Source: an uncultured Methanoregula sp. (GTDB taxonomy: Archaea; Halobacteriota; Methanomicrobia; Methanomicrobiales; Methanospirillaceae). From it: 64,000 bases of DNA. Positions 52,468 to 62,509 of the stretch are shown piece by piece. The notes under the pieces are model-generated. The model was not told the DNA's origin. It ran no database searches and worked only from the letters and a program-made list of their open reading frames with translations. Made by a program: the position numbers and the translations under genes. The DNA lies in the NCBI RefSeq assembly GCF_963678795.1, contig NZ_OY787453.1, forward strand, positions 1,919,795-1,983,794, read 5' to 3'. Position 1 is the first letter of the stretch; each line of letters starts with the position of its first letter.

Positions 52468-53112
52468 CGTTAGTAATAGGTCTTTTTTTTAGCGTATAAG
52501 ATATTGCAATGGAGTTGCCGTCCGGGATTATTGATTCGGTTTTATCTGTTAAATGGATACAGAAATCCAATTCATCTTTCAAAAAGATAAATTTTAATGA
52601 TTCATGGGAAAACGAGTATTTCTTCAAGGAAACGGAAATGGTGCTCATCCCCCCTCCAAAACAGCTTATTAAAAATTGAAGAACTATAATCTCCGACGTG
52701 GAATTAGTTTCTGGCCATAGGTTGTGTTCAGGGGTCTTTTTATCCAAATCTATCCTGAATTATGTGGCAGAAATATGTGAATTTCAAACACCGCTAAAGA
52801 GAAAATTTTAGTCGTTGTTATTCGCGTATTTTGACAAAATAACCGAATTTTCCAAGGGTTATTTGTCCGGTGGACATTGACATTTAAAAAACCGTACCAC
52901 CACTCCGGTCCCGGATAATCCGGGCTCAAATTGGACCCGGAATGATGCATCTTTCCAATACTCCTGAAGGGAATCCAATTCCAGCGATGAATATTTGAGA
53001 CAGACAGAATCGTATTATTTGAGCTGAATAACAATATAAAAGATCATATCAGGTCCGGTTTCCAATACATTCAAATTTTTATGGAGTAAATTAATACCTC
53101 GGCAGGTTAGTC
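52468..53112. other. AT-rich gap before the glycan island
   Basis: These 645 bases contain no gene I can support; open frames at 52406-52747 and 52750-53034 (minus) have no recognisable sequence. Base composition shifts here to AT-rich. The final 80 bases (CAATATAAAAG, TTTTTATGG) hold likely promoter elements of the Gmd gene. A small inverted stretch GTCCCGGATAATCCGGGC occurs at about 52903-52922. Confidence 0.5.
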
Positions 53113-54159
53113 ATGGTTAAGAAGGCGTTTATTACAGGTATAACCGGGCAGGATGGCTCGTATCTTGCAGAGTTATTACTGTCCAAAGGGTACGAAGTTC
53201 ATGGATTGATCAGACGCGCTTCAACATTCAATACGGGTCGAATTGATTCAATATTTATGGATCCTCATGACCCTCAGGCTCGGTTGTTTTTGCATTATGG
53301 GGATCTCTCAGATTCAGAACAGATCGCTAATGTGTTGTATAATCTTAAACCCGATGAGGTGTATCACCTTGGTGCGCAGAGTCATGTACGGGTGAGTTTT
53401 GATACACCGGAATATACCGGAAATGTAACTGCACTTGGCACAACACGTTTACTGGAAGCAATCCGGAGAAGTAATTCATCCGTAAAATTTTACCAGGCTT
53501 CCTCCAGTGAAATGTTTGGCGCTGCCTCACCGCCTCAGGGTGAGCGAACACCGTTCCATCCAAGAAGCCCCTATGCATGTGCAAAAGTGTACTCTTACTG
53601 GATGACACGGAATTATCGTGAAGGGTACAATCTTTTTGCCGCTAATGGCATTCTGTTCAACCATGAATCCCCACGGAGGGGAGAGACCTTTGTAACCCGT
53701 AAAATTACACGGGCAATTGCCCATATCCTTGCAGGAAAGGAAAAATATCTCTATTTAGGAAATCTGGATGCAAAGCGTGACTGGGGATTTGCTCCGGAGT
53801 ATGTTGAATGTATGTGGCGAATCCTCCAACAGGAAAAAGCAGACGATTATGTCATTGGAACGGGGGAAACACATTCTGTGCGCGAGTTTCTCCACGAATC
53901 GTTTGTGTATGCCGGACTTGATGTTGATGAGCATGTCCGAATTGATCCGAAATATTTCCGACCAACAGAAGTTGAAGTACTCATTGCGGATCCAAGTAAA
54001 TCGGAGAAGAATCTTAACTGGAAACCGGTAATAAAATTCAGGGATCTTGTGAGGATCATGGTCGATGCGGATATGAAAGCATTCGGGCTCAAACCAATCG
54101 GAGAGGGAAATGAAATAATCCGATCACAGTTTCCAAACCGCTGGTGGAACTCGGATTAA
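53113..54159 (+). CDS. gmd: GDP-mannose 4,6-dehydratase
   Basis: The 348-residue short-chain dehydrogenase has the NADP loop [22 protein letters not shown], the active-site motif [10 protein letters not shown], and Y-x-x-x-K in [12 protein letters not shown], with the typical [15 protein letters not shown] segment. It converts GDP-mannose to GDP-4-keto-6-deoxymannose, first step to GDP-L-fucose; the second-step enzyme is encoded at 62.5 kb. AT-rich codon choice differs from the core genes. Confidence 0.95.
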   Translation: MVKKAFITGITGQDGSYLAELLLSKGYEVHGLIRRASTFNTGRIDSIFMDPHDPQARLFLHYGDLSDSEQIANVLYNLKPDEVYHLGAQSHVRVSFDTPEYTGNVTALGTTRLLEAIRRSNSSVKFYQASSSEMFGAASPPQGERTPFHPRSPYACAKVYSYWMTRNYREGYNLFAANGILFNHESPRRGETFVTRKITRAIAHILAGKEKYLYLGNLDAKRDWGFAPEYVECMWRILQQEKADDYVIGTGETHSVREFLHESFVYAGLDVDEHVRIDPKYFRPTEVEVLIADPSKSEKNLNWKPVIKFRDLVRIMVDADMKAFGLKPIGEGNEIIRSQFPNRWWNSD

Positions 54160-54570
54160 CTAATATCATGTGTTCTGGGGCAATAGGTAGGTCAATCGAA
54201 TCTTCAGAATATCGAGAAATGATGCAGGATATTATTACCCGTGAAAAATCCTCATACCAAGAGAGGCGGTTTTTAATTCCCCCGATGCGTCGCCCCATAA
54301 CCAGTACATACCAGAAGTTGGTTGCCTGATATTTGCAGTAATCAACCCTGCCGGCATTCGGATGAAAGCTCAAACATTACAACCAATGCGATAGATGACC
54401 GATATTTATTGGTTAGAAAATGGTCAAACAATGAAAAGGTAATCACTTCAGAAAAACTATCTGCTTATAGTTAGAGAACAATATGATCTTTTTATATCGT
54501 TCACGATTATGATATGGAGAAGACTTATTCGACAGTACTCCAACGTACTTACAGCAGATAACAAGAGGGT
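54160..54570. other. Gap between gmd and the ABC exporter
   Basis: No full gene is seen in these 411 bases. A frame at about 54325-54475 ending SEKLSAYS looks coding-like but has no start and an upstream stop, so it may be a gene remnant. AT-rich stretches (TTTTTATATC at about 54489) could be a promoter. Confidence 0.4.
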
Positions 54571-54579
54571 TTGTTTACT

Positions 54580-56376
54580 TTGTCAGTATTAAGGGACTCC
54601 TTCAAGATTTTACGTTTCCTATTCAGTCCATTTAAAGGAAAACTTGCATTATATCTGCTTGTTGTAATTATACTCAGCGGTCTTGAAGTATTCAGGGTCT
54701 CACTGGTATATCCAATAATAAATTATGGTCTTGGGGTGCAAAACCAGCCAAAACTGCTGGACACATTTTATAATTATATCCTTCCATCGTCGCTCAATCC
54801 ATTTGTTGCATCTGCATTACTTCTGATTCTGGCATCTGTTGTTATAGCGGTGTTATACGGGATCGTTGCTTACTACGGTTCATTTCTGTTTGCGTCTGTC
54901 CGTGATTCACTGGACCGGCGTGTTTTCGAGAAGATCACAAAAAATCAATACAGTTATTTTGCAGCACGAAAACAGGGTGATTTGTTATATATCGGCCAGG
55001 GCGCGGTAAACGATGCCAGTGCAGCAGTAGGTGCTTTTGTTGACTTTATAAAAAATGCACTGACCGCCCTTTTTTATTTAATATTCATTTTTTATCTCTC
55101 ATTCTGGCTTACGGTCGGATTAATAATTGTTGGAGCGGTGTATGCATTATTAGTCAAGAAATTTTTATTTTCAAGAGTGTACAGGAATAGCGCTGAATTA
55201 ATTACAGCATACATGGAAAAATCCGTAATATATCAGGAATTCATATCCGGGATTAAAACCATCCTGATAACCAATTCCGTCGGGTTATTCAAGAAAAAAT
55301 ATGATTATGCTGTACAGAAGCTATTAAAAACAAATACGAATGTAAATGCCCTTAGTAAACTTCCCTCGATTATCAATGATTTTATAATGTTTTTTTTAAT
55401 CTCCTTTGGGGCCATCAGCCTGTACATTTTTACAGAAGGGAATTTCATTGCATATATTGGTATATTCGGCACCCTTATGCTCGCTTTGTACCGTTTAATC
55501 CCCTGTGTCAATACGGCCCAGAGCAACTTGTCCACGGTCGTCCAGTCTCTTCCGTCACTTACCCTTGTGTATTGTGAGTTAACCGCTGATAGTGACATAG
55601 TGCGTTCTGAAAACACGTCCGATAAAAAGAGGAAATTTTCATTTAAAGATAATATTGAATTCAGGGATGTATCATTCGGTTATCCCGGATCTCAGCAGGA
55701 TACCATTCACGGAATCTCATTTAAAATAGGCAAAAATAAAAAAGTTGCTATTGTTGGTAATTCAGGTTCCGGCAAGACCACTACTGCAAATCTTCTGGCA
55801 TTGCTCTATAAACCGGTACGGGGGGGCATATTTGTTGACGGGGTCAATATTAATGAATTTGACCCTGCTGAGTATCTGGGATCTCTTGGATATATTGGCC
55901 AGGAATCTTTTATTTTTCATGATAGTATCAAAGAAAATATCCGGTTTGGCCTGGATCGCAGTGATCAGGAGATCATTGAAGCAGCAAAGCGTGCTGATGC
56001 ACATGAATTTATTATGAGTACTGATCAGGGTTATAATACAATTATCGGGGACCAGGGGCTTAAACTGTCGGGTGGGCAGAGGCAAAGAGTTGCCATTGCA
56101 CGGATAATACTACGGAACCCGGATATATTGCTGCTGGATGAGGCTACCAGTTCTCTGGATAATATTTCAGAAAAGAAAATTATTGATTCTGTTCAGCAGT
56201 TATCTGAGAATATGACGGTTATTACAATAGCCCACAGATTGTCAACGATACATAATGCTGATGTAATTCATGTTATGAAAAATGGTGAGATAGTTGAAAG
56301 TGGTACTCATGATGCGTTGATGGAGAAGAGAGGTGAATACTATCAATTGTATCTGGGGCAGGAGAAGGAGGAGTAA
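54580..56376 (+). CDS. ABC exporter, fused membrane and ATPase domains
   Basis: The protein (598 residues from TTG 54580) has six transmembrane helices (residues about 15-300) and a C-terminal ATPase: Walker A GNSGSGKTT near residue 392, Q-loop YIGQESF, signature LSGGQRQRVAIA, Walker B ILLLDEATSSLD and H-loop TIAHRLST. This is an MsbA/PglK-like exporter, so a flippase for lipid-linked sugars of the island is likely. GAGGGT lies nine bases before TTG 54580, favouring it over TTG 54571. No ATG is available. Confidence 0.88.
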   Translation: MSVLRDSFKILRFLFSPFKGKLALYLLVVIILSGLEVFRVSLVYPIINYGLGVQNQPKLLDTFYNYILPSSLNPFVASALLLILASVVIAVLYGIVAYYGSFLFASVRDSLDRRVFEKITKNQYSYFAARKQGDLLYIGQGAVNDASAAVGAFVDFIKNALTALFYLIFIFYLSFWLTVGLIIVGAVYALLVKKFLFSRVYRNSAELITAYMEKSVIYQEFISGIKTILITNSVGLFKKKYDYAVQKLLKTNTNVNALSKLPSIINDFIMFFLISFGAISLYIFTEGNFIAYIGIFGTLMLALYRLIPCVNTAQSNLSTVVQSLPSLTLVYCELTADSDIVRSENTSDKKRKFSFKDNIEFRDVSFGYPGSQQDTIHGISFKIGKNKKVAIVGNSGSGKTTTANLLALLYKPVRGGIFVDGVNINEFDPAEYLGSLGYIGQESFIFHDSIKENIRFGLDRSDQEIIEAAKRADAHEFIMSTDQGYNTIIGDQGLKLSGGQRQRVAIARIILRNPDILLLDEATSSLDNISEKKIIDSVQQLSENMTVITIAHRLSTIHNADVIHVMKNGEIVESGTHDALMEKRGEYYQLYLGQEKEE

Positions 56377-56630
56377 TCGAAGAGAGTTTTCGAAGAGTTT
56401 TACGATTCGCATATCTTTTCGATTATAACGGGAGGGAAATTTTTTGGGGGGTTCGGATTCATTTTCACTACATATTCGTACTCGCTTCCCTTCGTATGAA
56501 TAACAACGGGGATATCTGCCATCTACCGGGGATTAATCATTCTTTTCGATATTGAATTGGAAAACGATCAATCAGTAAATTCTTTTTTTGGCACCATCTT
56601 TTTTACCAGTAAATTCCTATAGTATATGGC

Positions 56631-56703
56631 GCCTCAGTGGCTTAGTTGGCAGAGCGGCTGACTTGTAATCAGCAGGTCCCGTGTTCAAATCACGGCTGAG
56701 GCT
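56631..56703 (+). tRNA. tRNA-Thr (TGT)
   Basis: Acceptor strands GCCTCAG and CTGAGGC pair. The anticodon arm is GCTGA-CTTGTAA-TCAGC, giving TGT. The T-arm is CCGTG-TTCAAAT-CACGG. CCA is not encoded. It stands inside the AT-rich island, about 1 kb before a transposase gene, and could be an integration site. Confidence 0.95.
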
Positions 56704-56807
56704 TGGCTTGCCATTACGGCGATATTTTTATTGGATTTAACGATGTCTGATACTGTTCGAGGATTTTACGGTATTACGCCAACATAACTCAATTAACATC
56801 TGTTCTG

Positions 56808-57119
56808 TCATAGTAAGGATGTTGGTAGTGAGTCCTGCCATCTGATAATCACTGATACCGGGGTTATTCCAATTTCTTCATCTCGCAGATATACGTTCAT
56901 TCCTGGGGGCAGAAGCCTGGGAATTTTGCGTACCCTTGGTCCGATATTATTCTCTCCTTTTGGTACTACCCTATCATAGAAGGGGCTGTGTCCGGAGTTT
57001 TTTTCATTATGATCTCCGTGGGGATGCTCAAAAAACCTGACCTGACCGGCACTCAATATTCGATTCACCCGGATTGTTAAGATCCTATTCATCCTGATGA
57101 TATCTTCAATGATAAACAT
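56808..57119 (-). CDS. Possible small protein of unknown function
   Basis: An open frame of about 103 residues begins at ATG 57119, with a GAGGAG two bases before it. I do not recognise the sequence; it is basic at first, with a PPGMNVYLRDEEIGITPV segment that looks protein-like, and no membrane helix. It lies in an otherwise gene-poor stretch between tRNA-Thr and a transposase, so it may be a remnant or a spurious frame. Confidence 0.3.
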   Translation of the reverse strand: MFIIEDIIRMNRILTIRVNRILSAGQVRFFEHPHGDHNEKNSGHSPFYDRVVPKGENNIGPRVRKIPRLLPPGMNVYLRDEEIGITPVSVIIRWQDSLPTSLL

Positions 57120-57122
57120 CAC

Positions 57123-57672
57123 TCCTCATTTTAACTGCGGTGCCATGCCTTCAGTACAATCTCTTATAGTAAGATCGTATCCATATTTTTATCCCACATA
57201 TTTTAGACATCACATTTTGAGCATTTCTACTACATCCCGGTTATATGACGTCACCAAGTAACCTTCAATCGCAGACATGTGATGCGCGAAAAACCGGCGA
57301 TGATCACAACAGGACCCCGAGTTCGTAATGGGAATATGAGTTCTGCTAGATTTTCAGGTATTTCTGCCAGAATTATATCATATTCCCTGCAGAAATTTCC
57401 GATTTGAAAAAACCACGTTAAACTCGAGGAAATATCTGCAATCGAAATATAAGAGATTCTTATTATGTCAATTGCCCTCGTTCAGCAGATACATCCAACC
57501 GCTTGATTCAATTATTCCAGACACAAATATCTTACAATTACATGAGAGAATAGCGAAAATCCCCCACTTTTTAATCCGGACCAATAGAGCATGTTGATAC
57601 TTGTAAAAAGTATCAGAATCTATCAGGCACTCTGTGTTACTTCCCCCAATTTTCCTTTTTTGAAAGCTACCG
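57123..57672. other. Gene-poor stretch beside the transposase gene
   Basis: No gene is seen in these 550 bases. They are AT-rich, with many stops in all frames. Short palindromes occur (TGACGTCA near 57246, and GATACTTGTAAAAAGTATC at about 57596-57614). The terminal inverted repeat of the neighbouring IS could lie near the right end, but I could not match it to the other side. Confidence 0.4.
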
Positions 57673-58620
57673 CTAGACCGTATGATTTTTTTGAACAGTT
57701 ACGAGATTAAAGAGATTGTATGAGAAACAGGCGAAGAGATTTTTAGCATGGACCCGGAGGTGTGTAGTCACCATCACATGCCCAGCATGAAACACCCGTT
57801 TGATCACTGCAAACGGTCGTTCAACGAGAGACCGTGTTCTGCTGATCGCCCGGTTTCTGCGTTTGTCTTTCGTTGAGATCGGTTTACCACGAACCGATCG
57901 TTTCATTGTTTTGTCGATGGAGGCGAAAGGGACGGTTCCGAAATATCCTTTGTCCCGGTATACCGTTTCACCTTTTTGCGAGAGATCAATCTGGTTGTCA
58001 TGAAGTGATGCAGTTGATGTATCGAATCTTCGGACAAACTGGTATTCTTTGTCGATGAGTGAATGGAGTTTGTATCCAAATTCTGATTTGTTACCTTTCC
58101 TGGCCCAGGTTCCATCCCGGCTTCGTCGGGTTTTTGCAACATCTCCCCGGGGCTTATCTGCCTTGGCGTGGCCGGGATCGGATGTGATGAACGATGCATC
58201 CTGAATGGTACCTCGTTTTATCGAATAGCCTTGTTCGTCCAATTGTCGCTGGAGTTCATCCCAGATGAGATGGATCTTTCCGTGGTTCGTCAGGTTTTCC
58301 CGGAATAACCATACCGTCGATCGATCGGGGATTTTCTCCGGATACCCGAGAAAATGTCGAAACGATAACCGGTCTATGGCAAGGAGTTCTACCTCATAAT
58401 CTGATAAGCCATGCCAGCCGGCAAGAACGAGCATCTTGATCATGAGGATCTCATCGTTATGGGGTCGGCCTCCGATCTCTTTGTTATCCCGATACATATC
58501 GTTGAGGATCGGACGAAATTTCTCCCAATCGATTATGTCCCGGATCTCTCCTAACTTGTTCCCCAGTCCGGCGATCTTGGTATATTCCTGATGCAGAAAA
58601 TAATCCCCAAACCCGCTCAT
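57673..58620 (-). CDS. IS5-family transposase
   Basis: The 315-residue protein is a DDE transposase of the IS5 family. The catalytic residues are D141 (IQDASF), D223 (YRDKGYFG) and E267 (SLVERPFAVIKR), with the family's R-N-R-A-I-S-R-T-R-S-L-V-E-R-P-F-A signature. The N-terminal part (MIKMLVLAGWHGLSDYEVELLAIDRLSF in pieces) is the usual DUF772 domain. The gene is complete, so the element may be active. Confidence 0.93.
   Translation of the reverse strand: MSGFGDYFLHQEYTKIAGLGNKLGEIRDIIDWEKFRPILNDMYRDNKEIGGRPHNDEILMIKMLVLAGWHGLSDYEVELLAIDRLSFRHFLGYPEKIPDRSTVWLFRENLTNHGKIHLIWDELQRQLDEQGYSIKRGTIQDASFITSDPGHAKADKPRGDVAKTRRSRDGTWARKGNKSEFGYKLHSLIDKEYQFVRRFDTSTASLHDNQIDLSQKGETVYRDKGYFGTVPFASIDKTMKRSVRGKPISTKDKRRNRAISRTRSLVERPFAVIKRVFHAGHVMVTTHLRVHAKNLFACFSYNLFNLVTVQKNHTV
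57673..58620 (-). mobile_element. IS5-like insertion sequence (ends not determined)
   Basis: Only the transposase gene can be placed. Neither the terminal inverted repeats nor the target duplication could be identified by eye in the flanks at about 57600-57672 and 58621-58700, so the true ends lie a little outside these coordinates. Confidence 0.7.
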
Positions 58621-58940
58621 ATTTTTTTATCAGATGTACTAAGATAAAAACCTAAGCCGGGTTTTTAGCTGTACTCATGAACTACTATTCCAAAAATTAT
58701 TGCATGCCTTCAGGTCATATTGCAGTTCATGTTAATTATTTTCACAAGGACTGCAATATCGGTAAGCTAAATGAATACTATCATATGCTTCAAGATGTGC
58801 TTATTATTCATTAAAAAGAATCCTTACGGGTGTTTTATTACAATTTGCCGGACATGACGTTAAAACTGCTGAAGAGGTTGAATCATATGAACAATAAATA
58901 CCGGAATTCGTTTAAGAATGCAATATAATGGGAGATCATT
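58621..58940. other. Gap after the transposase with a possible gene remnant
   Basis: No complete gene. A plus-strand frame ending LLQFAGHDVKTAEEVESYEQ at about 58886 looks like the tail of a protein without a start, possibly cut by the insertion. The last 60 bases are the likely promoter and leader of the kinase gene (GGGAGATC before the ATG). Confidence 0.35.
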
Positions 58941-59927
58941 ATGGATTCTAATGAACTGGATAACATAATAGAACAATTCAACAAAACATCCGTCTTAGTT
59001 ATCGGTGATCTTATGCTGGACAGATATCTTTCCGGCACTATGTCCAGGATTTCCCCGGAGGCTCCGGCCCCTTTAATCGATATTACATCAGAAAGTTATG
59101 TATGCGGTGGTGCCGCAAATGCAATCGATACCATTTGTACTCTGGGAGGGAAAGTATTTGCCGTCGGAGTTGTTGGAGAGGATTGGTTCGGCAAACGTCT
59201 GATTAAATTATTGAAACATGAGGATGTTGATACAAAAGGGGTAATTGAAATCAAAGAGCGGTCAACAACCGTAAAAACGCGGGTACTTGTTGAAAAACAA
59301 CAGATTATCAGACTAGATCAGGAAAATCGACAAGCGATAAATGAGAGTTGTACAAAGTCAATTCTCGATTATATACATGAAAATATTGAGCGTGTTGATG
59401 CAATTATTATATCTGATTATAATAAGGGTGTTGTTACAAATACACTGTTATCCGGAGCAATAAATTTAGCAAAGAAATTTGAGAAACCTCTCGTAGTATA
59501 TCCAAAAGTTGAACCTTTTTTTGATTATAAAGGAGTGACAATTGTCATCATAGATCTGGAAATGGCTAGTTCTACAACTGGCATCCGGTATATTAATGAA
59601 ACAAGTATCAGAAATATGGGTCAGTGGTTACTGACACATCTTGAATGCGAATTCATCCTTATTACAGATGAAAAAGAAGGAATGTCACTCTTTGAGAAAA
59701 AGGGGAATGTAACACACGTCCCTTCGATGGTAAAAGAAGTACGCAACGTAACCGGTACTGCTGATACCGTAGCCAGTGTAATTGTTCTCTCTCTCGCAGC
59801 GGGTGTTACCAGTATGCTGAATTCAACGCGCCTAGCAAATATCGCAGCAGGAATAATCTTAGAAAACCCGGAACGTAAGACTGTAACTCAAGAAGAACTG
59901 AAACGCCAGATAACTATTATACATTGA
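58941..59927 (+). CDS. HldE/RfaE-like sugar kinase (PfkB family) with altered active site
   Basis: The 328-residue protein aligns with the kinase domain of heptose-phosphate kinases (HldE/RfaE): VLVIGDLMLDRYLSGTMSRI at the start, then SPEAPAP and GGAANAID, and a C-terminal VTGTADTVASVI. Several conserved residues differ: the GAGD anion-hole motif is GTAD (272-275, with Asp275 kept), VDPKG is VYPKV (Tyr187) and the TPN segment is IID. It may have a changed substrate or be inactive. Transketolase and transaldolase genes follow and could supply sedoheptulose-7-phosphate for a heptose. Confidence 0.75.
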   Translation: MDSNELDNIIEQFNKTSVLVIGDLMLDRYLSGTMSRISPEAPAPLIDITSESYVCGGAANAIDTICTLGGKVFAVGVVGEDWFGKRLIKLLKHEDVDTKGVIEIKERSTTVKTRVLVEKQQIIRLDQENRQAINESCTKSILDYIHENIERVDAIIISDYNKGVVTNTLLSGAINLAKKFEKPLVVYPKVEPFFDYKGVTIVIIDLEMASSTTGIRYINETSIRNMGQWLLTHLECEFILITDEKEGMSLFEKKGNVTHVPSMVKEVRNVTGTADTVASVIVLSLAAGVTSMLNSTRLANIAAGIILENPERKTVTQEELKRQITIIH

Positions 59928-59955
59928 TGGAATAAAAAATTGATGAGACCTTTTA

Positions 59956-60780
59956 ATGAGATCAACAAACGATATTTCCGATCTTGAAGAAAAAGCACGG
60001 ACTATTAGGAAATCTGTTGTCAATATGATCTTCGAAGCGGGAACCGGACACCCGGGGGGATCTCTTTCCTGCGTTGATATTATTACGGTCCTCTATTTCC
60101 ATCAGATGCATCATAACCCTGCGGATCCTAAATGGATTGATCGCGATATTTTTGTTCTGTCAAAAGGACATGCCGCCCCAACTTTATATGCCACGCTTGC
60201 AGAATGTGGCTATTTTTCTGCCGGGGAGTTGCTTTCATTACGAAAACTGGATAGTTTATTACAGGGACATCCGGAGATTACGATTCCCGGTGTAGAAGTA
60301 TCAACCGGATCTCTTGGGCAGGGGTTATCAATTTCATGCGGAATCGCGCTTTCAGCAAAAATCGATAATAAAAAATCCCGCGTATATACATTACTTGGAG
60401 ATGGAGAATGCAATGAAGGCCAAATCTGGGAAGCGGCAATACTTGCATCACATTATAAACTGGACAATTTAACAGCAATCGTGGATCGTAATGGTCTGCA
60501 GATTGACGGGCCTACTGAAAAAGTCATGAGCCTTGAGCCAATCGCCGGGAAATGGAAGGAATTTGGCTGGCACGTCATTGAGATTGATGGGAATAAAATT
60601 GCAGAGATTCTGGAATCATTCGAGACCGCGAAACGGATTAAAGGTAAACCAACGGTCATTATCGCACATACCCTCAAAGGAAAAGGGGTGTCATTCATGG
60701 AGTGGGTCTGTGCATTCCATGGAAAAACACTGAATAAAGACGAGATGAAAGTTGCCCTGAACGAACTGGAGGGGGAGTAA
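59956..60780 (+). CDS. Transketolase, N-terminal subunit
   Basis: The 274-residue protein is the thiamine-diphosphate-binding half of a split transketolase: EAGTGHPGGSLSCVDIITVL, SKGHAAPTLYATLAECG, STGSLGQGLS, and GDGECNEGQIWEAA with the GDG...N metal/ThDP motif. The C-terminal half is the next gene, three bases away. It moves two-carbon units between sugar phosphates (fructose-6-P, erythrose-4-P, sedoheptulose-7-P, xylulose-5-P). Split subunits are normal in archaea. Confidence 0.93.
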   Translation: MRSTNDISDLEEKARTIRKSVVNMIFEAGTGHPGGSLSCVDIITVLYFHQMHHNPADPKWIDRDIFVLSKGHAAPTLYATLAECGYFSAGELLSLRKLDSLLQGHPEITIPGVEVSTGSLGQGLSISCGIALSAKIDNKKSRVYTLLGDGECNEGQIWEAAILASHYKLDNLTAIVDRNGLQIDGPTEKVMSLEPIAGKWKEFGWHVIEIDGNKIAEILESFETAKRIKGKPTVIIAHTLKGKGVSFMEWVCAFHGKTLNKDEMKVALNELEGE

Positions 60781-60783
60781 TCC

Positions 60784-61716
60784 ATGGACTTGAAATCTAC
60801 CCGCGATGCCTATGGAGAGGCATTACTTCAACTGGGGGATAACTCAAGAGTTGTTGTACTGGATGCAGATTTATCCACTTCCACACAAACAAACAAGTTT
60901 GGAGCTAAATATCCGTCGCGTTTTATCAATGTGGGCTGTGCAGAACAAAATCTGATGGGTGTTGCGGCGGGACTCGCAATCACAGGAAAAATCCCCTTTG
61001 CCAGCACCTATGCAATCTTTTCCATGAGAGCCTGGGAACAAATACGGAATACGATAGCACACGATGGATTATCGGTAAAAATTGCAGTAAGTCATGCCGG
61101 ATTGACTAATGGGCCGGACGGGGCGTCACACCAGTCACTGGAAGATATTGCACTCATGCGAGTGATTCCGAAAATGAGCGTCATCGTTCCCTGTGATGCT
61201 GTTGAAGCCAGATCTGCAGTAATCTTCGAAACCTCCCGAAACGGTCCCGCATATATCCGGTTGAACCGGGCAAAGACACCTGTTATCTTTGATGATCACT
61301 ATGACTTCAAATTTGGAGAGGCCGTGCAGCTGGGCCAAGGGGATGATCTTGCGATTTTCGCTACAGGTACAATGGTATGCAAAGCACTTGAATCTGCAGA
61401 ACTCTTAAAAAAAGAAAAAATCAATGCACGCGTAGTGAATATTCATACAATAAAGCCCATTGACGAGAAAGCAATAATTAAAGCAGCTCAGGAAACCGGA
61501 GCGGTAATATCTGTTGAAGAGCACAGCATTTTCGGGGGATTAGGGGGAGCTATTGCAGAAATATTGGCAGAACATTATCCGGTACCTATGAAAATTATCG
61601 GAGTCCGGGATGTCTTTGGGAGTTCTGGAGAATATGATGAATTGCTTGAGAAATTTGGATTAACAACTGCTAATATTGTTAATTCCGCCAGAATACTTGT
61701 CAGGAGGAAGAAATGA
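60784..61716 (+). CDS. Transketolase, C-terminal subunit
   Basis: The 310-residue protein carries the pyrimidine-binding and C-terminal domains of transketolase: [30 protein letters not shown] with the catalytic glutamate, [38 protein letters not shown] and [14 protein letters not shown]. It pairs with the upstream subunit. Its end overlaps the transaldolase gene by four bases. Confidence 0.93.
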   Translation: MDLKSTRDAYGEALLQLGDNSRVVVLDADLSTSTQTNKFGAKYPSRFINVGCAEQNLMGVAAGLAITGKIPFASTYAIFSMRAWEQIRNTIAHDGLSVKIAVSHAGLTNGPDGASHQSLEDIALMRVIPKMSVIVPCDAVEARSAVIFETSRNGPAYIRLNRAKTPVIFDDHYDFKFGEAVQLGQGDDLAIFATGTMVCKALESAELLKKEKINARVVNIHTIKPIDEKAIIKAAQETGAVISVEEHSIFGGLGGAIAEILAEHYPVPMKIIGVRDVFGSSGEYDELLEKFGLTTANIVNSARILVRRKK

Positions 61717-62360
61717 AGATCTTTATTGATACAGCCAATATCAACGAAATAAAAAAGGCAAATGATTGGGGCGTGATTGACGGGGTAACCACAAATCCCA
61801 CTCTGGTTGCAAAGGAAGGCAGGAGTTTTGATGAGGTTGTTCACGAGATAATCAGCATTGTCAACGGCCCGATTAGTCTGGAGGTTATTGGCACCCAGTC
61901 TCATGAAATGGTAACAGAGGCAATAAAATTGTCAGAATTGTCGGAAAATGTTGTCATTAAGATTCCGATGACGCCTGAGGGATTAAAAGCCGTTAAAATT
62001 CTTAATACAAAAAATATCAAAACCAATGTGACCCTGGTTTTTTCCGTCAACCAGGCAATACTAGCTGCAAAAGCAGGTGCAACGTATGTCAGTCCATTTA
62101 TTGGGAGACTTGATGATATCGGTCATGAAGGTATGCAGATAGTCCGGGATATGGTTACGATTTTTAAGATATATAATTTTAAAACAGAGATCATTGTTGC
62201 AAGCGTGAGACATCCTCTGCACGTGATCGAAGCGGCGAAAATTGGAGCTCATGTGGCAACAATACCCTACAATGTGATTGAAAAAATGTTTTCCCATCCA
62301 TTAACTGAGGCCGGATTGAATAAGTTCCTCAATGACTGGAAAAAAGTACCGAAACAATAA
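61713..62360 (+). CDS. Transaldolase (short TalC/MipB type)
   Basis: The 215-residue protein is the small transaldolase/fructose-6-phosphate aldolase type: [30 protein letters not shown], the Schiff-base lysine in [14 protein letters not shown] near residue 85, and [11 protein letters not shown]. It moves three-carbon units between sugar phosphates. Coupled with transketolase, it can make sedoheptulose-7-phosphate and pentoses. Confidence 0.92.
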   Translation: MKIFIDTANINEIKKANDWGVIDGVTTNPTLVAKEGRSFDEVVHEIISIVNGPISLEVIGTQSHEMVTEAIKLSELSENVVIKIPMTPEGLKAVKILNTKNIKTNVTLVFSVNQAILAAKAGATYVSPFIGRLDDIGHEGMQIVRDMVTIFKIYNFKTEIIVASVRHPLHVIEAAKIGAHVATIPYNVIEKMFSHPLTEAGLNKFLNDWKKVPKQ

Positions 62361-62509
62361 ATATAATTGATATCAGAATACCGGGAAAAATTAACATTTA
62401 TTGTTCAGGATAATGTGTCCACTTCTAAATTATTGGTACTTGATTAGGTATGACAAGTCAAATGGTTGGCCGATTATGTTTAATTATTGATGAAAATATC
62501 TGATTTATA

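Noticed and set aside
52406..53034. Two minus-strand open frames before gmd (52406-52747 and 52750-53034).
   Set aside because: The first overlaps the start of mmp10, and neither shows a domain, a ribosome binding site or protein-like patterning.
58621..58700. Terminal inverted repeats of the IS5 element.
   Set aside because: I compared both flanks by eye and found only weak, short similarity, so no ends are claimed.
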